From Atlantibacter hermannii (GTDB taxonomy: Bacteria > Pseudomonadota > Gammaproteobacteria > Enterobacterales > Enterobacteriaceae), in assembly GCF_009907385.1 (NCBI RefSeq), contig NZ_JAAATR010000018.1, positions 219,504 to 283,503 of the forward strand: a stretch of DNA of 64,000 nt, in the 5' to 3' direction. Shown here piece after piece: positions 9,102 to 21,901 of this stretch; within the stretch, counting starts at the first letter, position 1; every line of letters starts with the position of its first letter. Made by a program: the position numbers and the translations under genes. The notes beneath the pieces are model-generated. The model was not told the origin of the DNA and ran no database searches. It saw nothing but the letters and a program-made list of their open reading frames with translations.

Positions 9102-10695
9102 GTCGTCCCGCCAGTTTTTCTATGACCGTAAAAAGCGCAAAACAGAGTAACAGCAGCAACAGCGCAGTCACTGCCCCGTCGTCGCTGCGATACGCGCCGA
9201 TCTGCTGATACAGGTAATAAGGCAGCGTGCGGAAGTTATCGTTGCCGAACAGCGCCACGACGCCGAAATCGCCTATCGACAGCACGCTGGCAAAGGCCAT
9301 CGCCTGGGCAATCGGCTTCTTCAGCGCCTTTAGCTCAATGATTTTCAGGCGGTTGATCCCGCAAATATCCAGCGACTGGCACAGCGGGCCGTAACGTAAC
9401 GCGATATCGCGCATCGGGTTATCCAGCACTTTCTGGGCGTAGGGCACCGCCATCAGCGCGTTAGTGAAAATCACAATGGCATCCGCCGATTCCGGCAATC
9501 CGATCGTGTTATTGAGCAGCAGGAAGAAACCCGTCGCCAGCACGATGCCCGGCATCGCCAGGATCAGCATGCCGCTAAGCTCCAGACTCTGCGCCGCCAG
9601 CCGCCGCTGGCGCAGATGCAGTTCACGCCCGCTCCAGAGCAGCATCATGGTGAGCGTGACGCACAACAGCCCGGCACCCAGCGCGATGCGCAGCGAGGTC
9701 CAGAGCGCATCCCACAGAATGGATTGCGACAGCACCCGCAGGATATCGCCCTGCAGGCCATCAACGACCACCGCCATCAGCGGCGGCAGCATCAGCAGCA
9801 GCGCCAGGCCGATCAGCAGCCCATCGGTTAACCTGCTGCGCCAGCTATCCTGCGGATCGCGCCAGCCGTGGATCTGATTAACGCCCGGCGCGATGGCTTT
9901 ACCCAGGCGCTGGCTCAGCAGTACCAGCCCCAGACAGCAGGTCATCTGGATCAGCGCCAGCAGCGCCGCGCGTGCCGGATCGTAGTCAAAACTCAGCGCC
10001 TGGTAGATAGCCAGTTCGATGGTGGTCGCCTGCGGCCCGCCGCCCAGCGACAGCACCGTGGCAAAGCTGGCGAAGCAGAGCATAAAGATCAGCGCCGCGA
10101 CCGACGGGAGTTGGCGGCGGATCCACGGCCACTCCACCAGCCGGAAAAAGTGCCAGCCGCGCATCCCCAACTGGGCGGCAATCTGGCGCTGTTCGCCAGG
10201 GATCTGTTCCAGAGTTTGCAGCAGCAGACGGGTCGCCATCGGCATATTAAAAAAGACGTGGGCCAGCAAAATGCCCTGCAAGCCGTACGGGGAGAACGTC
10301 CACTCCAGCCCCAACTGGGCCCACAGCGTCGCCAGCCAGCCGGTGCGCCCGTAGACGCTGAGCAGGCCAAACACCGCTACCAGCACCGGCAGTATTAACG
10401 TCATCGCGCACAGGCGCAGCAGCGCCTGGCGGCCAGGGAAACGCCGCCGGTACAGGGCGCGGGCGAGGGGAATGGCGGGGATGACCGACAACAGCGCCGA
10501 CAGCAGCGCCTGCCAGAACGAGAAGCGCACCACGTGCCAGAGATAGCTGTCCTGCCAGAAGCTTGCGCCGCCGGAGGGCGGCGCGTTGAACCACAGCGCG
10601 CCAAAAGCCGCCAGCGCCACCGCCACCATGAGCAGCGCGGCGATAACGCCCGGCCACAGCCAGCCCGGAATTAGCGGCTGACGGCGCGCAGCCAT
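9085..10695 (-). CDS. thiP: Thiamine ABC transporter permease
   Basis: Integral membrane subunit of ThiBPQ, 536 residues as in E. coli. It is a fused double permease: two binding-protein-dependent-transport domains, each with an EAA-type loop ([22 protein letters not shown] in the first half; [21 protein letters not shown] in the second). Many hydrophobic segments. It overlaps the thiB stop by about 25 bp. Confidence 0.96.
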   Translation of the reverse strand: MAARRQPLIPGWLWPGVIAALLMVAVALAAFGALWFNAPPSGGASFWQDSYLWHVVRFSFWQALLSALLSVIPAIPLARALYRRRFPGRQALLRLCAMTLILPVLVAVFGLLSVYGRTGWLATLWAQLGLEWTFSPYGLQGILLAHVFFNMPMATRLLLQTLEQIPGEQRQIAAQLGMRGWHFFRLVEWPWIRRQLPSVAALIFMLCFASFATVLSLGGGPQATTIELAIYQALSFDYDPARAALLALIQMTCCLGLVLLSQRLGKAIAPGVNQIHGWRDPQDSWRSRLTDGLLIGLALLLMLPPLMAVVVDGLQGDILRVLSQSILWDALWTSLRIALGAGLLCVTLTMMLLWSGRELHLRQRRLAAQSLELSGMLILAMPGIVLATGFFLLLNNTIGLPESADAIVIFTNALMAVPYAQKVLDNPMRDIALRYGPLCQSLDICGINRLKIIELKALKKPIAQAMAFASVLSIGDFGVVALFGNDNFRTLPYYLYQQIGAYRSDDGAVTALLLLLLCFALFTVIEKLAGRHANAH

Positions 10696-11654
10696 GTATT
10701 AATCCAGTTTGCGCGCTGGGACGCGACTTCCTGCGGAGTGAACTGCAATGTGGTTTGCGGTTTGGTGAGCAGGTCAAAGCCCTGCGGCAGAGCGACATCG
10801 GTCACCGGATACATCCAGTTGCCGGTGGCGATGGTGTTCTGGAACGCCGGAGAAACCATAAAGGTCAGGAATTTTTGCGCCAGCTCCGGCTGTTTGCTGC
10901 TGGCCAGTCGCCCGGCGACCTCCACCTGCAAATAGTGGCCCTCGCTGAAGTTTGCGGCAGCGTATTGATCCTTTTTCTCTTCGATAATGTGGTACGCCGG
11001 AGAGGTGGTGTAGCTCAGCACCAGATCGCTTTCGCCTTTCTGGAACAGACCGTAGGCTTCGCTCCACCCTTTAGTGACCGTAACGGTTTTCGCCGCCAGC
11101 TTTTTCCAGGCCTCCGGCGCGTTATCGCCATACACTTTTTGCATCCACAGCAGCAGGCCAAGGCCCGGCGTACTGGTGCGCGGATCCTGATAAATCACCC
11201 GCCATTTTTGATCGCTCTCCACCAGCTCTTTCAGGCTTTTCGGCGGATTTGCCAGTTTGGTTTTGTCATAGACAAAGGCGAAGTAACCGTAATCAAACGG
11301 CACGAAGGTGTCGTTTTGCCAGCCGCCCGGCACGTTTACGCTATCGTTTTTAACACCGCTTTTGGCGAACAGACCGGTTTGCGTTGCCGCTTCCAGCAGG
11401 TTGTTATCCAGCCCGAGGATCACATCGGCTTTGCTGTTTTTGCCCTCCATCCGCAGACGGTTCAGCAGCGACACGCCGTCTTCCAGCGCCACGAATTTGA
11501 GTTCGCAGCCGCACTCTTTTTCAAACGCGGCTTTGACTTTCGGGCCCGGGCCCCAGTCAGCGGAGAAGGAGTCGTAGGTGTAGACGGTGAGCGCTGGCTT
11601 AGCAAAAACCGGGGTGGTCGCAAGGACCAGTAACGGCAGAAATTTTTTGAACAC
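10671..11654 (-). CDS. thiB: Thiamine-binding periplasmic protein
   Basis: Periplasmic receptor for thiamine, TMP and TPP feeding ThiPQ. A signal peptide (MFKKFLPLLVLATTPVFA) precedes mature KPALTVYTYDSF. GTG at 11654 gives 327 residues, the E. coli length, with GAGG six bases upstream; a TTG at 11666 in the same frame lacks spacing. First gene of thiBPQ, downstream of a TPP riboswitch that probably reduces expression when TPP is plentiful. Confidence 0.96.
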   Translation of the reverse strand: MFKKFLPLLVLATTPVFAKPALTVYTYDSFSADWGPGPKVKAAFEKECGCELKFVALEDGVSLLNRLRMEGKNSKADVILGLDNNLLEAATQTGLFAKSGVKNDSVNVPGGWQNDTFVPFDYGYFAFVYDKTKLANPPKSLKELVESDQKWRVIYQDPRTSTPGLGLLLWMQKVYGDNAPEAWKKLAAKTVTVTKGWSEAYGLFQKGESDLVLSYTTSPAYHIIEEKKDQYAAANFSEGHYLQVEVAGRLASSKQPELAQKFLTFMVSPAFQNTIATGNWMYPVTDVALPQGFDLLTKPQTTLQFTPQEVASQRANWINTWLRAVSR

Positions 11655-11697
11655 TTTGCACCTCAAAAGGAAGTGGCAAAGGATTTTGAGCAGGCAG

Positions 11698-11783
11698 CCT
11701 CAAATCCCTTCGCCGGCGTTATCCGGATCAGGTTCGACGGGTATTATCTCAGCGCGCAGTTTGCTGCGGCACCCCGTTGAGAA
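11698..11783 (-). ncRNA. TPP riboswitch (THI element)
   Basis: The minus strand carries the hallmark blocks in order: GGGGTGCC, CTGAGATAATACCC, GAACCTGATCCGGATAA and GCCGGCGAAGGGATTTGAG. It ends about 45 nt before the thiB GTG. This is the standard TPP-sensing fold and controls thiBPQ. Confidence 0.95.
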
Positions 11784-11821
11784 CGGTCGTATTGTAATGA
11801 TTTGGTGAATATTTAAAAGAA

Positions 11822-13483
11822 TTATGGCTCCGGCGGTGCAAACCAGGCCGATTTAAAATCAAACCAGCCCAGGGTATTCATGCGCACACCGCGCATACTG
11901 CGCTGGCCCTGAATCATCAGCCAGTGGTGGATCAGCGGCAACATGGCCTGTTGCTCAAGCAGTTGCTGGCACCACAGCGCATGATTCAGCTCGCCTGCCT
12001 GCCAGCGTTGCGCGTCCGCCTGCCAGTCAATGGGCACGCAGTGCTGCATCAACGGCGTTTCAAACAGGTGCGCGAACAGCGAGAACTCCAGCGGCAGGGT
12101 GAAGTTGGCGCTGTTTAGCCAGATATCGCTGACGATTTCCCCCCGATGCCACTCATCATAGTCCACTTCCTGAATCTCCAGCTTCACGTGATGCTCCGCC
12201 AGGATCGACGCCATAATCTCAGCGATCACCCGATGTTCGATGTGTTCGCGATAAAACGTCAGCGTCAGCGTTTCCAGCCCCGCGGGCTTTTCGCTGGCGG
12301 TGGAAGGGTGGGTATGGTGCCAGCGCGGCAGCAGACCGTATGCCGGGAACCAGTAGCGCTGGTGCTGTTCGCTGGCCCGCCACAGCAGATTGACCGGCGA
12401 CAGCACGTGGCTGAGCCAGGTTTTCACCTGCGGCAACGCGCCGCGCGGGGATCGCCGATCGTAAAGCAAATAATAGCAGCCCTCTTCGAGACGGCTTTCC
12501 ACCGCTTTTTCCTCGCCTTCGGCAGAGGATTCCAGATGTACGCCGCTACTTAACTCATCGCCCAGATCCGGGAGCACCCAGAAATTCACTTCGTCGATCA
12601 GCGCCCGATAGCCGAAGTAATCATCAAAGGCGTGGATCTTAAGCTGGTTGTTATTGTTGCGCACCACGGCGTAGGGGCCGGTGCCCACCGGACGGCTGGA
12701 GAAATTATTCATCGACGGCCATTCGCGCGGCAGGATCATCGCCGCAACGCTGCCCATCAGCCACGGCAGCCAGCGATCCGGCTGGGCAAGATGAATATCC
12801 AGCGTCCAGGCGGTAGGGGATTCGATGCGGGTAATGTGCGAATAGAGCGGCAGGGTGTTGATGCGCTGGAGGGAGCTAATCACATCCAGCATATCTAACT
12901 CGCGGCCATGGTGAAAATGGATACCGGGCCGCAAAAAGAAACGCCAGTGCAACGGGCCAAGCTGCTGCCAGTGATGGGCGATATCGGCTTCGATTTCCCC
13001 GTTTTCCTCATTTATGCGCGTCAGACCGCTAAAGATTTGCCGGACGATATGGGTCTCTGAACGGCGTAACGCAGTGCCCGGCAGCAGGTTTTTGAGTGGC
13101 CGATAATAGAGAATGCGCAGGATATGACGCCCCTGGCGAAAGCTGCGCCCGAGGTGGGAAATCAGCATCTGACGCACGGCGGCTTTATCGCCGACAATCT
13201 GCACCAGCTGATCGATGCGATCCTGCTCCAGCAGGTCTTCGGCGCGCTGTTGCTGAAGCGCAAGGCCGGTATACAGGAACGTCAGTTTCGAACGTTTCCC
13301 CCGGCCCGCTTCCGCATCCCACGTTAGCCAACCCTTTTGCTGCATCGCATTCAGCAGCGTGCGCATATGGCGGCGCGAGCAGTTCAACAGTTCGGCCAGT
13401 TCATTTAGCGTGGTTTCCTGCGGCTTTCCGTCACAGCACTGCCACAAACGAATAAATTGTTGTTGAAGCCGGGCGGAAGACAT
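11822..13483 (-). CDS. sgrR: Glucose-phosphate stress regulator SgrR
   Basis: Activator of sgrS during sugar-phosphate stress. It has an N-terminal winged helix (about residues 1-110; [35 protein letters not shown]) and a C-terminal solute-binding-protein-like domain (SBP_bac_5, about 160-500) thought to sense a small molecule. 553 residues against 551 in E. coli. Divergent from SgrS; the start ATG has AGGAG nine bases upstream. Confidence 0.96.
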   Translation of the reverse strand: MSSARLQQQFIRLWQCCDGKPQETTLNELAELLNCSRRHMRTLLNAMQQKGWLTWDAEAGRGKRSKLTFLYTGLALQQQRAEDLLEQDRIDQLVQIVGDKAAVRQMLISHLGRSFRQGRHILRILYYRPLKNLLPGTALRRSETHIVRQIFSGLTRINEENGEIEADIAHHWQQLGPLHWRFFLRPGIHFHHGRELDMLDVISSLQRINTLPLYSHITRIESPTAWTLDIHLAQPDRWLPWLMGSVAAMILPREWPSMNNFSSRPVGTGPYAVVRNNNNQLKIHAFDDYFGYRALIDEVNFWVLPDLGDELSSGVHLESSAEGEEKAVESRLEEGCYYLLYDRRSPRGALPQVKTWLSHVLSPVNLLWRASEQHQRYWFPAYGLLPRWHHTHPSTASEKPAGLETLTLTFYREHIEHRVIAEIMASILAEHHVKLEIQEVDYDEWHRGEIVSDIWLNSANFTLPLEFSLFAHLFETPLMQHCVPIDWQADAQRWQAGELNHALWCQQLLEQQAMLPLIHHWLMIQGQRSMRGVRMNTLGWFDFKSAWFAPPEP

Positions 13484-13551
13484 AAAAGGGGAACTCCTGT
13501 AGCGAAACCCATCAATTTTTCTTTCCCTATATTAAGCCAATAATTTGCCTT

Positions 13552-13741
13552 GATGAAAGTGATGATTCCGCCGTGATGAACGCGGTTTTAGGGGAGAAGC
13601 GTTGTGGTATTGCCGCTGGCCCGTGGCGGTGCGACAAGGTCCTGAAGCGCGTTCGGTTGTTCCCGGCGCATTGCAGACATCAAGTGTGACTGAGTATTGG
13701 TGTTTATCACCCGCCAGCAGATTCAACTGCTGGCTTTTTTC
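13552..13741 (+). ncRNA. sgrS: Small RNA SgrS
   Basis: Hfq-dependent sRNA that pairs with the ptsG ribosome-binding site and blocks glucose uptake. The pairing core GTGTGACTGAGTATTGG (13684-13700) is identical to E. coli. The terminator GCCAGCAG / CTGCTGGC plus T6 (13713-13740) follows. The 5' end is estimated from GATGAAAG at 13552, which resembles the E. coli start, with a -10-like TAATTT at 13541-13546. Length of about 190 nt is shorter than E. coli SgrS (227 nt). I find no reading frame resembling SgrT. Confidence 0.9.
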
Positions 13742-13874
13742 ATTGTACACTCATCATGCCGACAGCCTCTGTGTGAGCTGCTTTCTTTACCTGGCCTTTT
13801 ATACCGCTTTGACGCACGCGAATGATGTTGTGTACAGGCTCTTTGCGTTTCTCCCTAATGAAAGGATGCACGTT

Positions 13875-15053
13875 ATGCAGTGGTTATTAACGCACGGTCG
13901 CAGATTGAACGGGATTTATCTGGCGTTTATGGCCGTGACCTTTATGGTTGGCGTGGCAAGTGCGTTGCAGGCCCCCACGCTGAGCCTGTTTCTGAGCCGG
14001 GAAGTCGACGTGCGTCCGTTTTGGGTCGGGCTGTTTTATACCGTTAACGCCCTGGCCGGGATCGTGGTGAGCCTGTGGCTGGCGAAGCGATCCGATACCC
14101 AGGGCGACCGGCGCAAACTGATACTGTTTTGTTGCGTTATGGCTATCGGTAACTGTGTATTGTTTGCTTTTTCCCGCCATTACCTGACGTTGATTACCGC
14201 AGGCGTGCTGCTTTCGGCGCTGGCGAATACCACCATGCCGCAGCTGTTTGCCCTTGCACGGGAATACGCCGACAGCTCGGCCCGTGAAGCGGTGATGTTC
14301 AGCTCGGTGATGCGCGCGCAACTGTCGCTGGCGTGGGTGATTGGGCCGCCGCTGGCGTTTTTACTGGCGCTCAATTACGGCTTTACCGCCATGTTTCTGT
14401 TTGCTGCGGCGATCTTTGTGCTGAGTTTCGCCGCCATCGCGCTGGCGCTGCCGTCCGTGCCCCGGGAAACCGCTAAAACGGATGTCGCCTTAACTCAGGT
14501 AAGCGGGTGGCAGGATAAAAACGTGCGGCTGCTGTTTATCGCCTCGGTGTTAATGTGGACCTGCAACACCATGTATTTTATCGATATGCCGCTGTGGATC
14601 AGTAGCGAACTGGGGCTGCGGGATAAGCTGGCGGGCGTGCTGATGGGCACCGCCGCCGGGCTGGAAATCCCGGTGATGCTGCTGGCGGGCTATTACGTGA
14701 AGCGCATTGGCAAACGGCGGATTATGCTGCTGGCGGTGGTCTCTGCCATTCTGTTTTATATCGGCCTGTTACTGTTCCAGAGCCAGCAGGCGCTGCTGAT
14801 GCTGCAAATCTTTAACGCGGTATTTATCGGGATTATCGCGGCGATTGGCATGATCTGGTTTCAGGACCTGATGCCGGGGCGGGCAGGCTCGGCGACCACG
14901 CTGTTCACCAACAGCATCTCAACCGGCGTGATTCTGGCAGGGGTGATCCAGGGCGCACTGGTGGAAAGTTTTGGGCATTACGCGGTGTACTGGGCGGTTG
15001 CGGGAATGGGCGTTTTTACTCTGCTGATCACCTCGCGGGTGAAAGACGTCTAA
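13875..15053 (+). CDS. setA: Sugar efflux transporter SetA
   Basis: Major facilitator superfamily exporter of glucose, lactose and glucosides; 392 residues, as in E. coli, with 12 hydrophobic segments. The MFS loop motif is LWLAKRSDTQGDRRKL (about residues 60-75). Start: ATG at 13875 with AAGGA eight bases upstream; an ATG at 13866 and a frame running back into SgrS are rejected. It lies downstream of SgrS, so it can be co-expressed during sugar-phosphate stress. Confidence 0.95.
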   Translation: MQWLLTHGRRLNGIYLAFMAVTFMVGVASALQAPTLSLFLSREVDVRPFWVGLFYTVNALAGIVVSLWLAKRSDTQGDRRKLILFCCVMAIGNCVLFAFSRHYLTLITAGVLLSALANTTMPQLFALAREYADSSAREAVMFSSVMRAQLSLAWVIGPPLAFLLALNYGFTAMFLFAAAIFVLSFAAIALALPSVPRETAKTDVALTQVSGWQDKNVRLLFIASVLMWTCNTMYFIDMPLWISSELGLRDKLAGVLMGTAAGLEIPVMLLAGYYVKRIGKRRIMLLAVVSAILFYIGLLLFQSQQALLMLQIFNAVFIGIIAAIGMIWFQDLMPGRAGSATTLFTNSISTGVILAGVIQGALVESFGHYAVYWAVAGMGVFTLLITSRVKDV

Positions 15054-15054
15054 C

Positions 15055-15086
15055 AAGATGCCGGGCATCGCGCCCGGCATCTTTTT
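15055..15086. terminator. Two-way terminator between setA and leuD
   Basis: AAGATGCCGGGC (15055-15066) pairs perfectly with GCCCGGCATCTT (15072-15083) over a 5-nt loop, with a T run on the plus side. It sits between the convergent setA and leuD stops and can stop both. Confidence 0.88.
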
Positions 15087-15692
<606 letters not shown>

Positions 15693-15703
15693 GGTGAGGC
15701 TCC

Positions 15704-17104
15704 TTATTTCAGTGTGCGGATATCGGCGAAATGGCCGGTTACCGCTGCCGCTGCCGCCATCGCCGGGCTGACCAGGTGAGTGCGGCCGCCACGGCCCTGA
15801 CGGCCTTCAAAGTTACGATTGCTGGTAGAGGCGCAGCGCTCGCCCGGGTTCAGGCGGTCGTTGTTCATCGCCAGGCACATCGAGCAGCCCGGCAAGCGCC
15901 ATTCAAAACCGGCTTCGATAAAGATCTTATCCAGACCTTCCGCTTCCGCCTGCGCTTTGACCGGACCGGAGCCCGGCACCACCAGCGCCTGTACGCCTGG
16001 CGCGACTTTACGCCCTTTGGCGATTTCCGCCGCGGCGCGCAAATCTTCAATGCGCGAGTTAGTACAGGAGCCGATAAACACTTTATCGATCGCCACTTCC
16101 GTCAACGGCACGCCAGGCTGCAGGCCCATATAGGCCAGCGCTTTTTCCGCCGAGGCGCGCTCAACCGGATCGGCAAAGGAGGCCGGTTCCGGCACGCGAT
16201 CGGTCACGGAAATCACCTGACCGGGGTTAGTGCCCCAGGTGACCTGCGGCGCGATGTCGGCGGCATCCAGCGTGACCACCGTATCGAACACGGCGTCAGG
16301 ATCGGTTTTGAAGGTTTTCCAGTACTCGACGGCCTCATCAAAATCTTTGCCCTTCGGCGCGTGCAGACGGCCTTTCACATAGTTGAAGGTGGTTTCATCC
16401 GGCGCGACCAGGCCCGCTTTGGCGCCCATTTCAATCGCCATGTTGCACAGGGTCATCCGGCCTTCCATGCTCAACGCTTCAATCGCGTCGCCGCAGAATT
16501 CCACCACATGACCGGTGCCGCCAGCGCTGCCGGTTTTGCCGATGATCGCCAGCACGATGTCTTTGGCGGTGATACCCGGCGCGGCGCTGCCTTTGACTTC
16601 AATCTTCATGGTTTTGGCGCGGCCCTGTTTCAGGGTCTGGGTCGCCAGAACGTGTTCGACTTCCGAGGTGCCGATACCGAACGCCAGCGCGCCGAACGCG
16701 CCGTGGGTGGCGGTATGGGAGTCACCGCACACGATGGTCATGCCGGGCAGAGTGATGCCCTGCTCCGGGCCCATCACGTGCACGATGCCCTGATACGGGT
16801 GGTTCAGGTCATACAGTTCGACGCCGAATTCGTTGCAGTTCTTGATCAATTCCTGCATCTGGATGCGCGCCATTTCGCCGGAAGCGTTGATATCTTTGGT
16901 CTGCGTCGAGACGTTGTGATCCATGGTGGCAAAAGTTTTGCGCGGCTGGCGCACCGGGCGGCCGTGAGCGCGCAAACCGTCGAACGCCTGCGGGGACGTC
17001 ACTTCATGCACCAGATGACGGTCGATGTACAGCAGCGGCGTTTCGTCTTTTGCTTCATACACCACGTGGGCATCGAATAATTTTTGGTACAGCGTGCTGG
17101 CCAT
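15704..17104 (-). CDS. leuC: 3-isopropylmalate dehydratase large subunit
   Basis: Aconitase-family 4Fe-4S subunit of isopropylmalate isomerase, 466 residues. Cluster cysteines lie in GSCTNS and PGCSMC. Other family blocks are MDHNVSTQT and [13 protein letters not shown]. It lies 2 bp after leuB. A 449-codon frame on the opposite strand is a shadow. Confidence 0.97.
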   Translation of the reverse strand: MASTLYQKLFDAHVVYEAKDETPLLYIDRHLVHEVTSPQAFDGLRAHGRPVRQPRKTFATMDHNVSTQTKDINASGEMARIQMQELIKNCNEFGVELYDLNHPYQGIVHVMGPEQGITLPGMTIVCGDSHTATHGAFGALAFGIGTSEVEHVLATQTLKQGRAKTMKIEVKGSAAPGITAKDIVLAIIGKTGSAGGTGHVVEFCGDAIEALSMEGRMTLCNMAIEMGAKAGLVAPDETTFNYVKGRLHAPKGKDFDEAVEYWKTFKTDPDAVFDTVVTLDAADIAPQVTWGTNPGQVISVTDRVPEPASFADPVERASAEKALAYMGLQPGVPLTEVAIDKVFIGSCTNSRIEDLRAAAEIAKGRKVAPGVQALVVPGSGPVKAQAEAEGLDKIFIEAGFEWRLPGCSMCLAMNNDRLNPGERCASTSNRNFEGRQGRGGRTHLVSPAMAAAAAVTGHFADIRTLK

Positions 17105-17106
17105 GA

Positions 17107-19769
<2,663 letters not shown>

Positions 19770-19811
19770 GAATACGGTCCTTATTTCAGTTTTCTGCGCC
19801 TGCGACGAGCA

Positions 19812-19838
19812 TAAAAAAACCCGCGCAGTGCGCGGGTT
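19812..19838 (-). terminator. leu operon attenuator
   Basis: Minus strand AACCCGCGCA and TGCGCGGGTT (19819-19838) form a GC-rich hairpin followed by seven T, between leuL and leuA. This is the terminator form of the leucine attenuator. Confidence 0.9.
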
Positions 19839-19864
19839 CGTTTTCTCTTGTGGCTTGATCCAAC

Positions 19865-19948
19865 CTATCGCTGAATGCCGCCCAACAGTCTACCGCGCAG
19901 AGATGCGTTGAGTAGTAGTAGACCGAGTAGGCGAACAGTGCGAATCAT
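19865..19948 (-). CDS. leuL: leu operon leader peptide
   Basis: Leader peptide of 27 residues beginning [16 protein letters not shown]. Residues 10-13 are four consecutive leucines encoded CTA CTA CTA CTC; residues 7-8 are CTA CTC. Three of the four run codons are the rare CTA, so ribosome stalling reports leucyl-tRNA shortage and opens the attenuator at 19812-19838. E. coli LeuL has the same core ([13 protein letters not shown]). Confidence 0.93.
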   Translation of the reverse strand: MIRTVRLLGLLLLNASLRGRLLGGIQR

Positions 19949-19982
19949 TTATCAAGCCTCAGAATTCGTTAAGATGCTTTTA

Positions 19983-20011
19983 GTGGTACTTGATTCATAG
20001 ATGAGTGTCAA
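19983..20011 (-). promoter_or_regulatory. leuLABCD promoter
   Basis: Minus strand: -35 TTGACA (20006-20011), 17-bp spacer, -10 TACCAC (19983-19988), at the position of the E. coli leu promoter (TTGACA / TAACTC). The weak -10 makes the exact call moderate. Confidence 0.65.
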
Positions 20012-20548
20012 CCTTTCTTTCAGGCGTCCACCCTTGCCAGAGCACAGCCATGTTTAAATTTATATTTAGCGGAATGTGCTAAAAAACGCGCAAATTAAAA
20101 AATTATTGTATCGATTCATGGGTTCGGTTTCTGTTTATCCTGTCCACGTCTTGTCTTCCAATTCATATAGTCAATGAGATGAATTTTCTTTTATTTGTTT
20201 TAATAATGATTTTTAAAATCAACACCCGTTACGCTGAAAAAAAAACGTGTCATTAAACAAAGGTGTTAAAAACGTGTTGATGCACTCCGGATGTTAACAA
20301 CAAGATATTTTAATAATCCTAAAATCATAATTCACCGGGTGAATTATTGAGAATTTTCAAAGTTTATGTTTTGATTGTCGCCAGTAGCAAAATCTAATGT
20401 GTTAACGTTGACCGCGATATGATAGCGGTGGTGCAATCGTAAACTATCCCAGCGTTAATTAATGAAAGTGAATAATGGCGTCCTTATCCCTGGCTTTGCA
20501 ACGAAACGTGGTTCAATAATGTTGCCAGGGTAAGACGATAATGTACCA
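20012..20548. other. A/T-rich leuA-leuO intergenic region
   Basis: About 540 bp between the divergent leu promoter and leuO without a credible gene. It is visibly A/T-rich compared with flanking genes, with many A and T runs. In E. coli the matching region is bound and silenced by H-NS and used by LeuO. It holds the perfect inverted repeat at 20327-20347. Confidence 0.6.
20327..20347. repeat. Perfect inverted repeat upstream of leuO
   Basis: ATAATTCACC and GGTGAATTAT, 10-bp arms around a single G. The inner part fits the T-N11-A dyad of LysR-type regulator boxes. It lies about 215 bp before leuO, so it is a candidate LeuO (or other LysR-type) operator. Confidence 0.6.
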
Positions 20549-20560
20549 ATGGAGTGGTTT

Positions 20561-21505
20561 ATGCCTGATAATCATCTTAACCATTTGCCCACGGGTGATG
20601 GGTTAAAGCCGCAATTACGTTCGGTGGACCTTAATTTATTAACTGTCTTTGATGCGGTAATGCAGGAGCAGAATATTACTCGCGCAGCGCACTTGTTGGG
20701 TATGTCTCAACCCGCGGTCAGTAATGCCGTATCGCGGCTTAAGGTTATGTTTAATGATGAACTTTTTGTTCGTTATGGCCGGGGCATTCAGCCTACCATG
20801 CGCGCATGTCAGCTTTTTGGTTCTATCCGTCAGGCGCTGCAGTTAGTACAAAATGAACTGCCCGGTTCCGGATTTGAGCCTCTCAGCAGCGAGCGCTTAT
20901 TTAATCTCTGCGTCTGTAGTCCGTTAGACAATCTCTTAACGTCAATTATTTATAATAGCGTGACGAACATTGCGCCAAATATACATCTGGCATTCAAGTC
21001 ATCATTAAATCAAAATATTGAACATCAGTTACGCTATCAGGAAACGGAGTTTGTGATCAGTTACGATGTTTTCCGTCGGCCTGAATTTTCCTGTGTGCCT
21101 TTATTTGAAGATGAAATGGTGTTGGTGTGCAGTAAATCACATCCCCGCAAGAAAGATTTGACTAATGAACAAGGCGTTTATCGCGAACAGCATGCCGTTG
21201 TGGCATTAGAACGTTTCGGTTCATTTAGCGCGCCCTGGTATGACACGACGGAAAAACAGAGCGTTATTGCCTATCAGGGAATGGCAATGACCAGCGTACT
21301 GAATGTTGTTTCTCAAACAAATCTGGTTGCCATCGCGCCTCGCTGGCTGGCAGAAGAATTTGTCTCAACGTTGAGCCTGGATGTTCTGGCGCTGCCATTA
21401 GAGATCGATCGCCGCACCTGCTATCTCTCCTGGCATGAAGCGGCGGGGCGTGACAAAGGCCATCAATGGATGGAAGAGTTGCTGATCAAAATTTGTAAGA
21501 AATAA
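20561..21505 (+). CDS. leuO: LysR-type regulator LeuO
   Basis: Global LysR-type regulator and H-NS antagonist in enterics. Winged helix at about residues 25-85 ([38 protein letters not shown]) and effector domain after about 110. ATG at 20561 gives 314 residues, the E. coli length, with GGAG eight bases before. The N-terminal 20 residues and the 170-190 area are the most divergent parts. Codons are more A/T-rich than in the flanking leu and ilv genes, typical of leuO. Confidence 0.95.
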   Translation: MPDNHLNHLPTGDGLKPQLRSVDLNLLTVFDAVMQEQNITRAAHLLGMSQPAVSNAVSRLKVMFNDELFVRYGRGIQPTMRACQLFGSIRQALQLVQNELPGSGFEPLSSERLFNLCVCSPLDNLLTSIIYNSVTNIAPNIHLAFKSSLNQNIEHQLRYQETEFVISYDVFRRPEFSCVPLFEDEMVLVCSKSHPRKKDLTNEQGVYREQHAVVALERFGSFSAPWYDTTEKQSVIAYQGMAMTSVLNVVSQTNLVAIAPRWLAEEFVSTLSLDVLALPLEIDRRTCYLSWHEAAGRDKGHQWMEELLIKICKK

Positions 21506-21517
21506 AATTGTAGAGAT

Positions 21518-21546
21518 AAACCGGATGGGTAACCGTTCGGTTTTGC
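21518..21546 (+). terminator. Possible leuO terminator
   Basis: AAACCG and CGGTTT around 21518-21543 can pair as an imperfect hairpin soon after the leuO stop, followed by a short T-rich stretch. Weak. Confidence 0.35.
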
Positions 21547-21551
21547 TATTT

Positions 21552-21570
21552 TCACTATTAATAATAGTGA
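21552..21570. repeat. Perfect inverted repeat between leuO and ilvI
   Basis: TCACTATTA and TAATAGTGA, 9-bp arms around one A. It lies in the A/T-rich stretch about 330 bp upstream of ilvI. In E. coli this space holds the ilvIH promoter and several Lrp sites; I cannot match individual Lrp sites here. Confidence 0.5.
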
Positions 21571-21822
21571 TTTATTCTGTTTTGATTTTCAGGCTTTCGC
21601 ATTAATAATCCTTTACCGCTTTCCTTGATCTCTCACTGTAATCTCCAACACTTATAAAATATCCCGCCATGACAACCGCTTCTTCCAGAGCTTTTACGCT
21701 ATTAAACGTGTTTTGACCGTTCGTGGCGGAAAAAAGGCGTTATACGAGCAGCAATGTGGGTCAATTGCCTGCCCGATCCCGAGCGGTTATGTTATGAGAA
21801 AGAAAAAAGCTCATTGCAACGT

Positions 21823-21839
21823 CAGGCGTTTCGCGCCTG
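21823..21839 (+). other. Hairpin in the ilvIH leader
   Basis: CAGGCG and CGCCTG with loop TTTCG, about 60 bp before ilvI. It lacks a T run, so it is an mRNA leader hairpin rather than a clear terminator. Confidence 0.35.
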
Positions 21840-21901
21840 CATTCACAACGGCGAGAACATGATTTCCGCCGTTGACAGAAAATAAAGCCTGGAGGCAAAT
21901 G

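Noticed and set aside
13602..13874. Long N-terminal extension of setA
   Set aside because: It runs through SgrS and its terminator; the ATG at 13875 has a good ribosome-binding site and gives the family length.
15055..15086. Possible REP element
   Set aside because: The palindrome is single, perfect and placed between converging stops with T runs, so a terminator explains it.
15731..17080. 449-codon open frame opposite leuC
   Set aside because: Shadow of leuC codons, same reasons.
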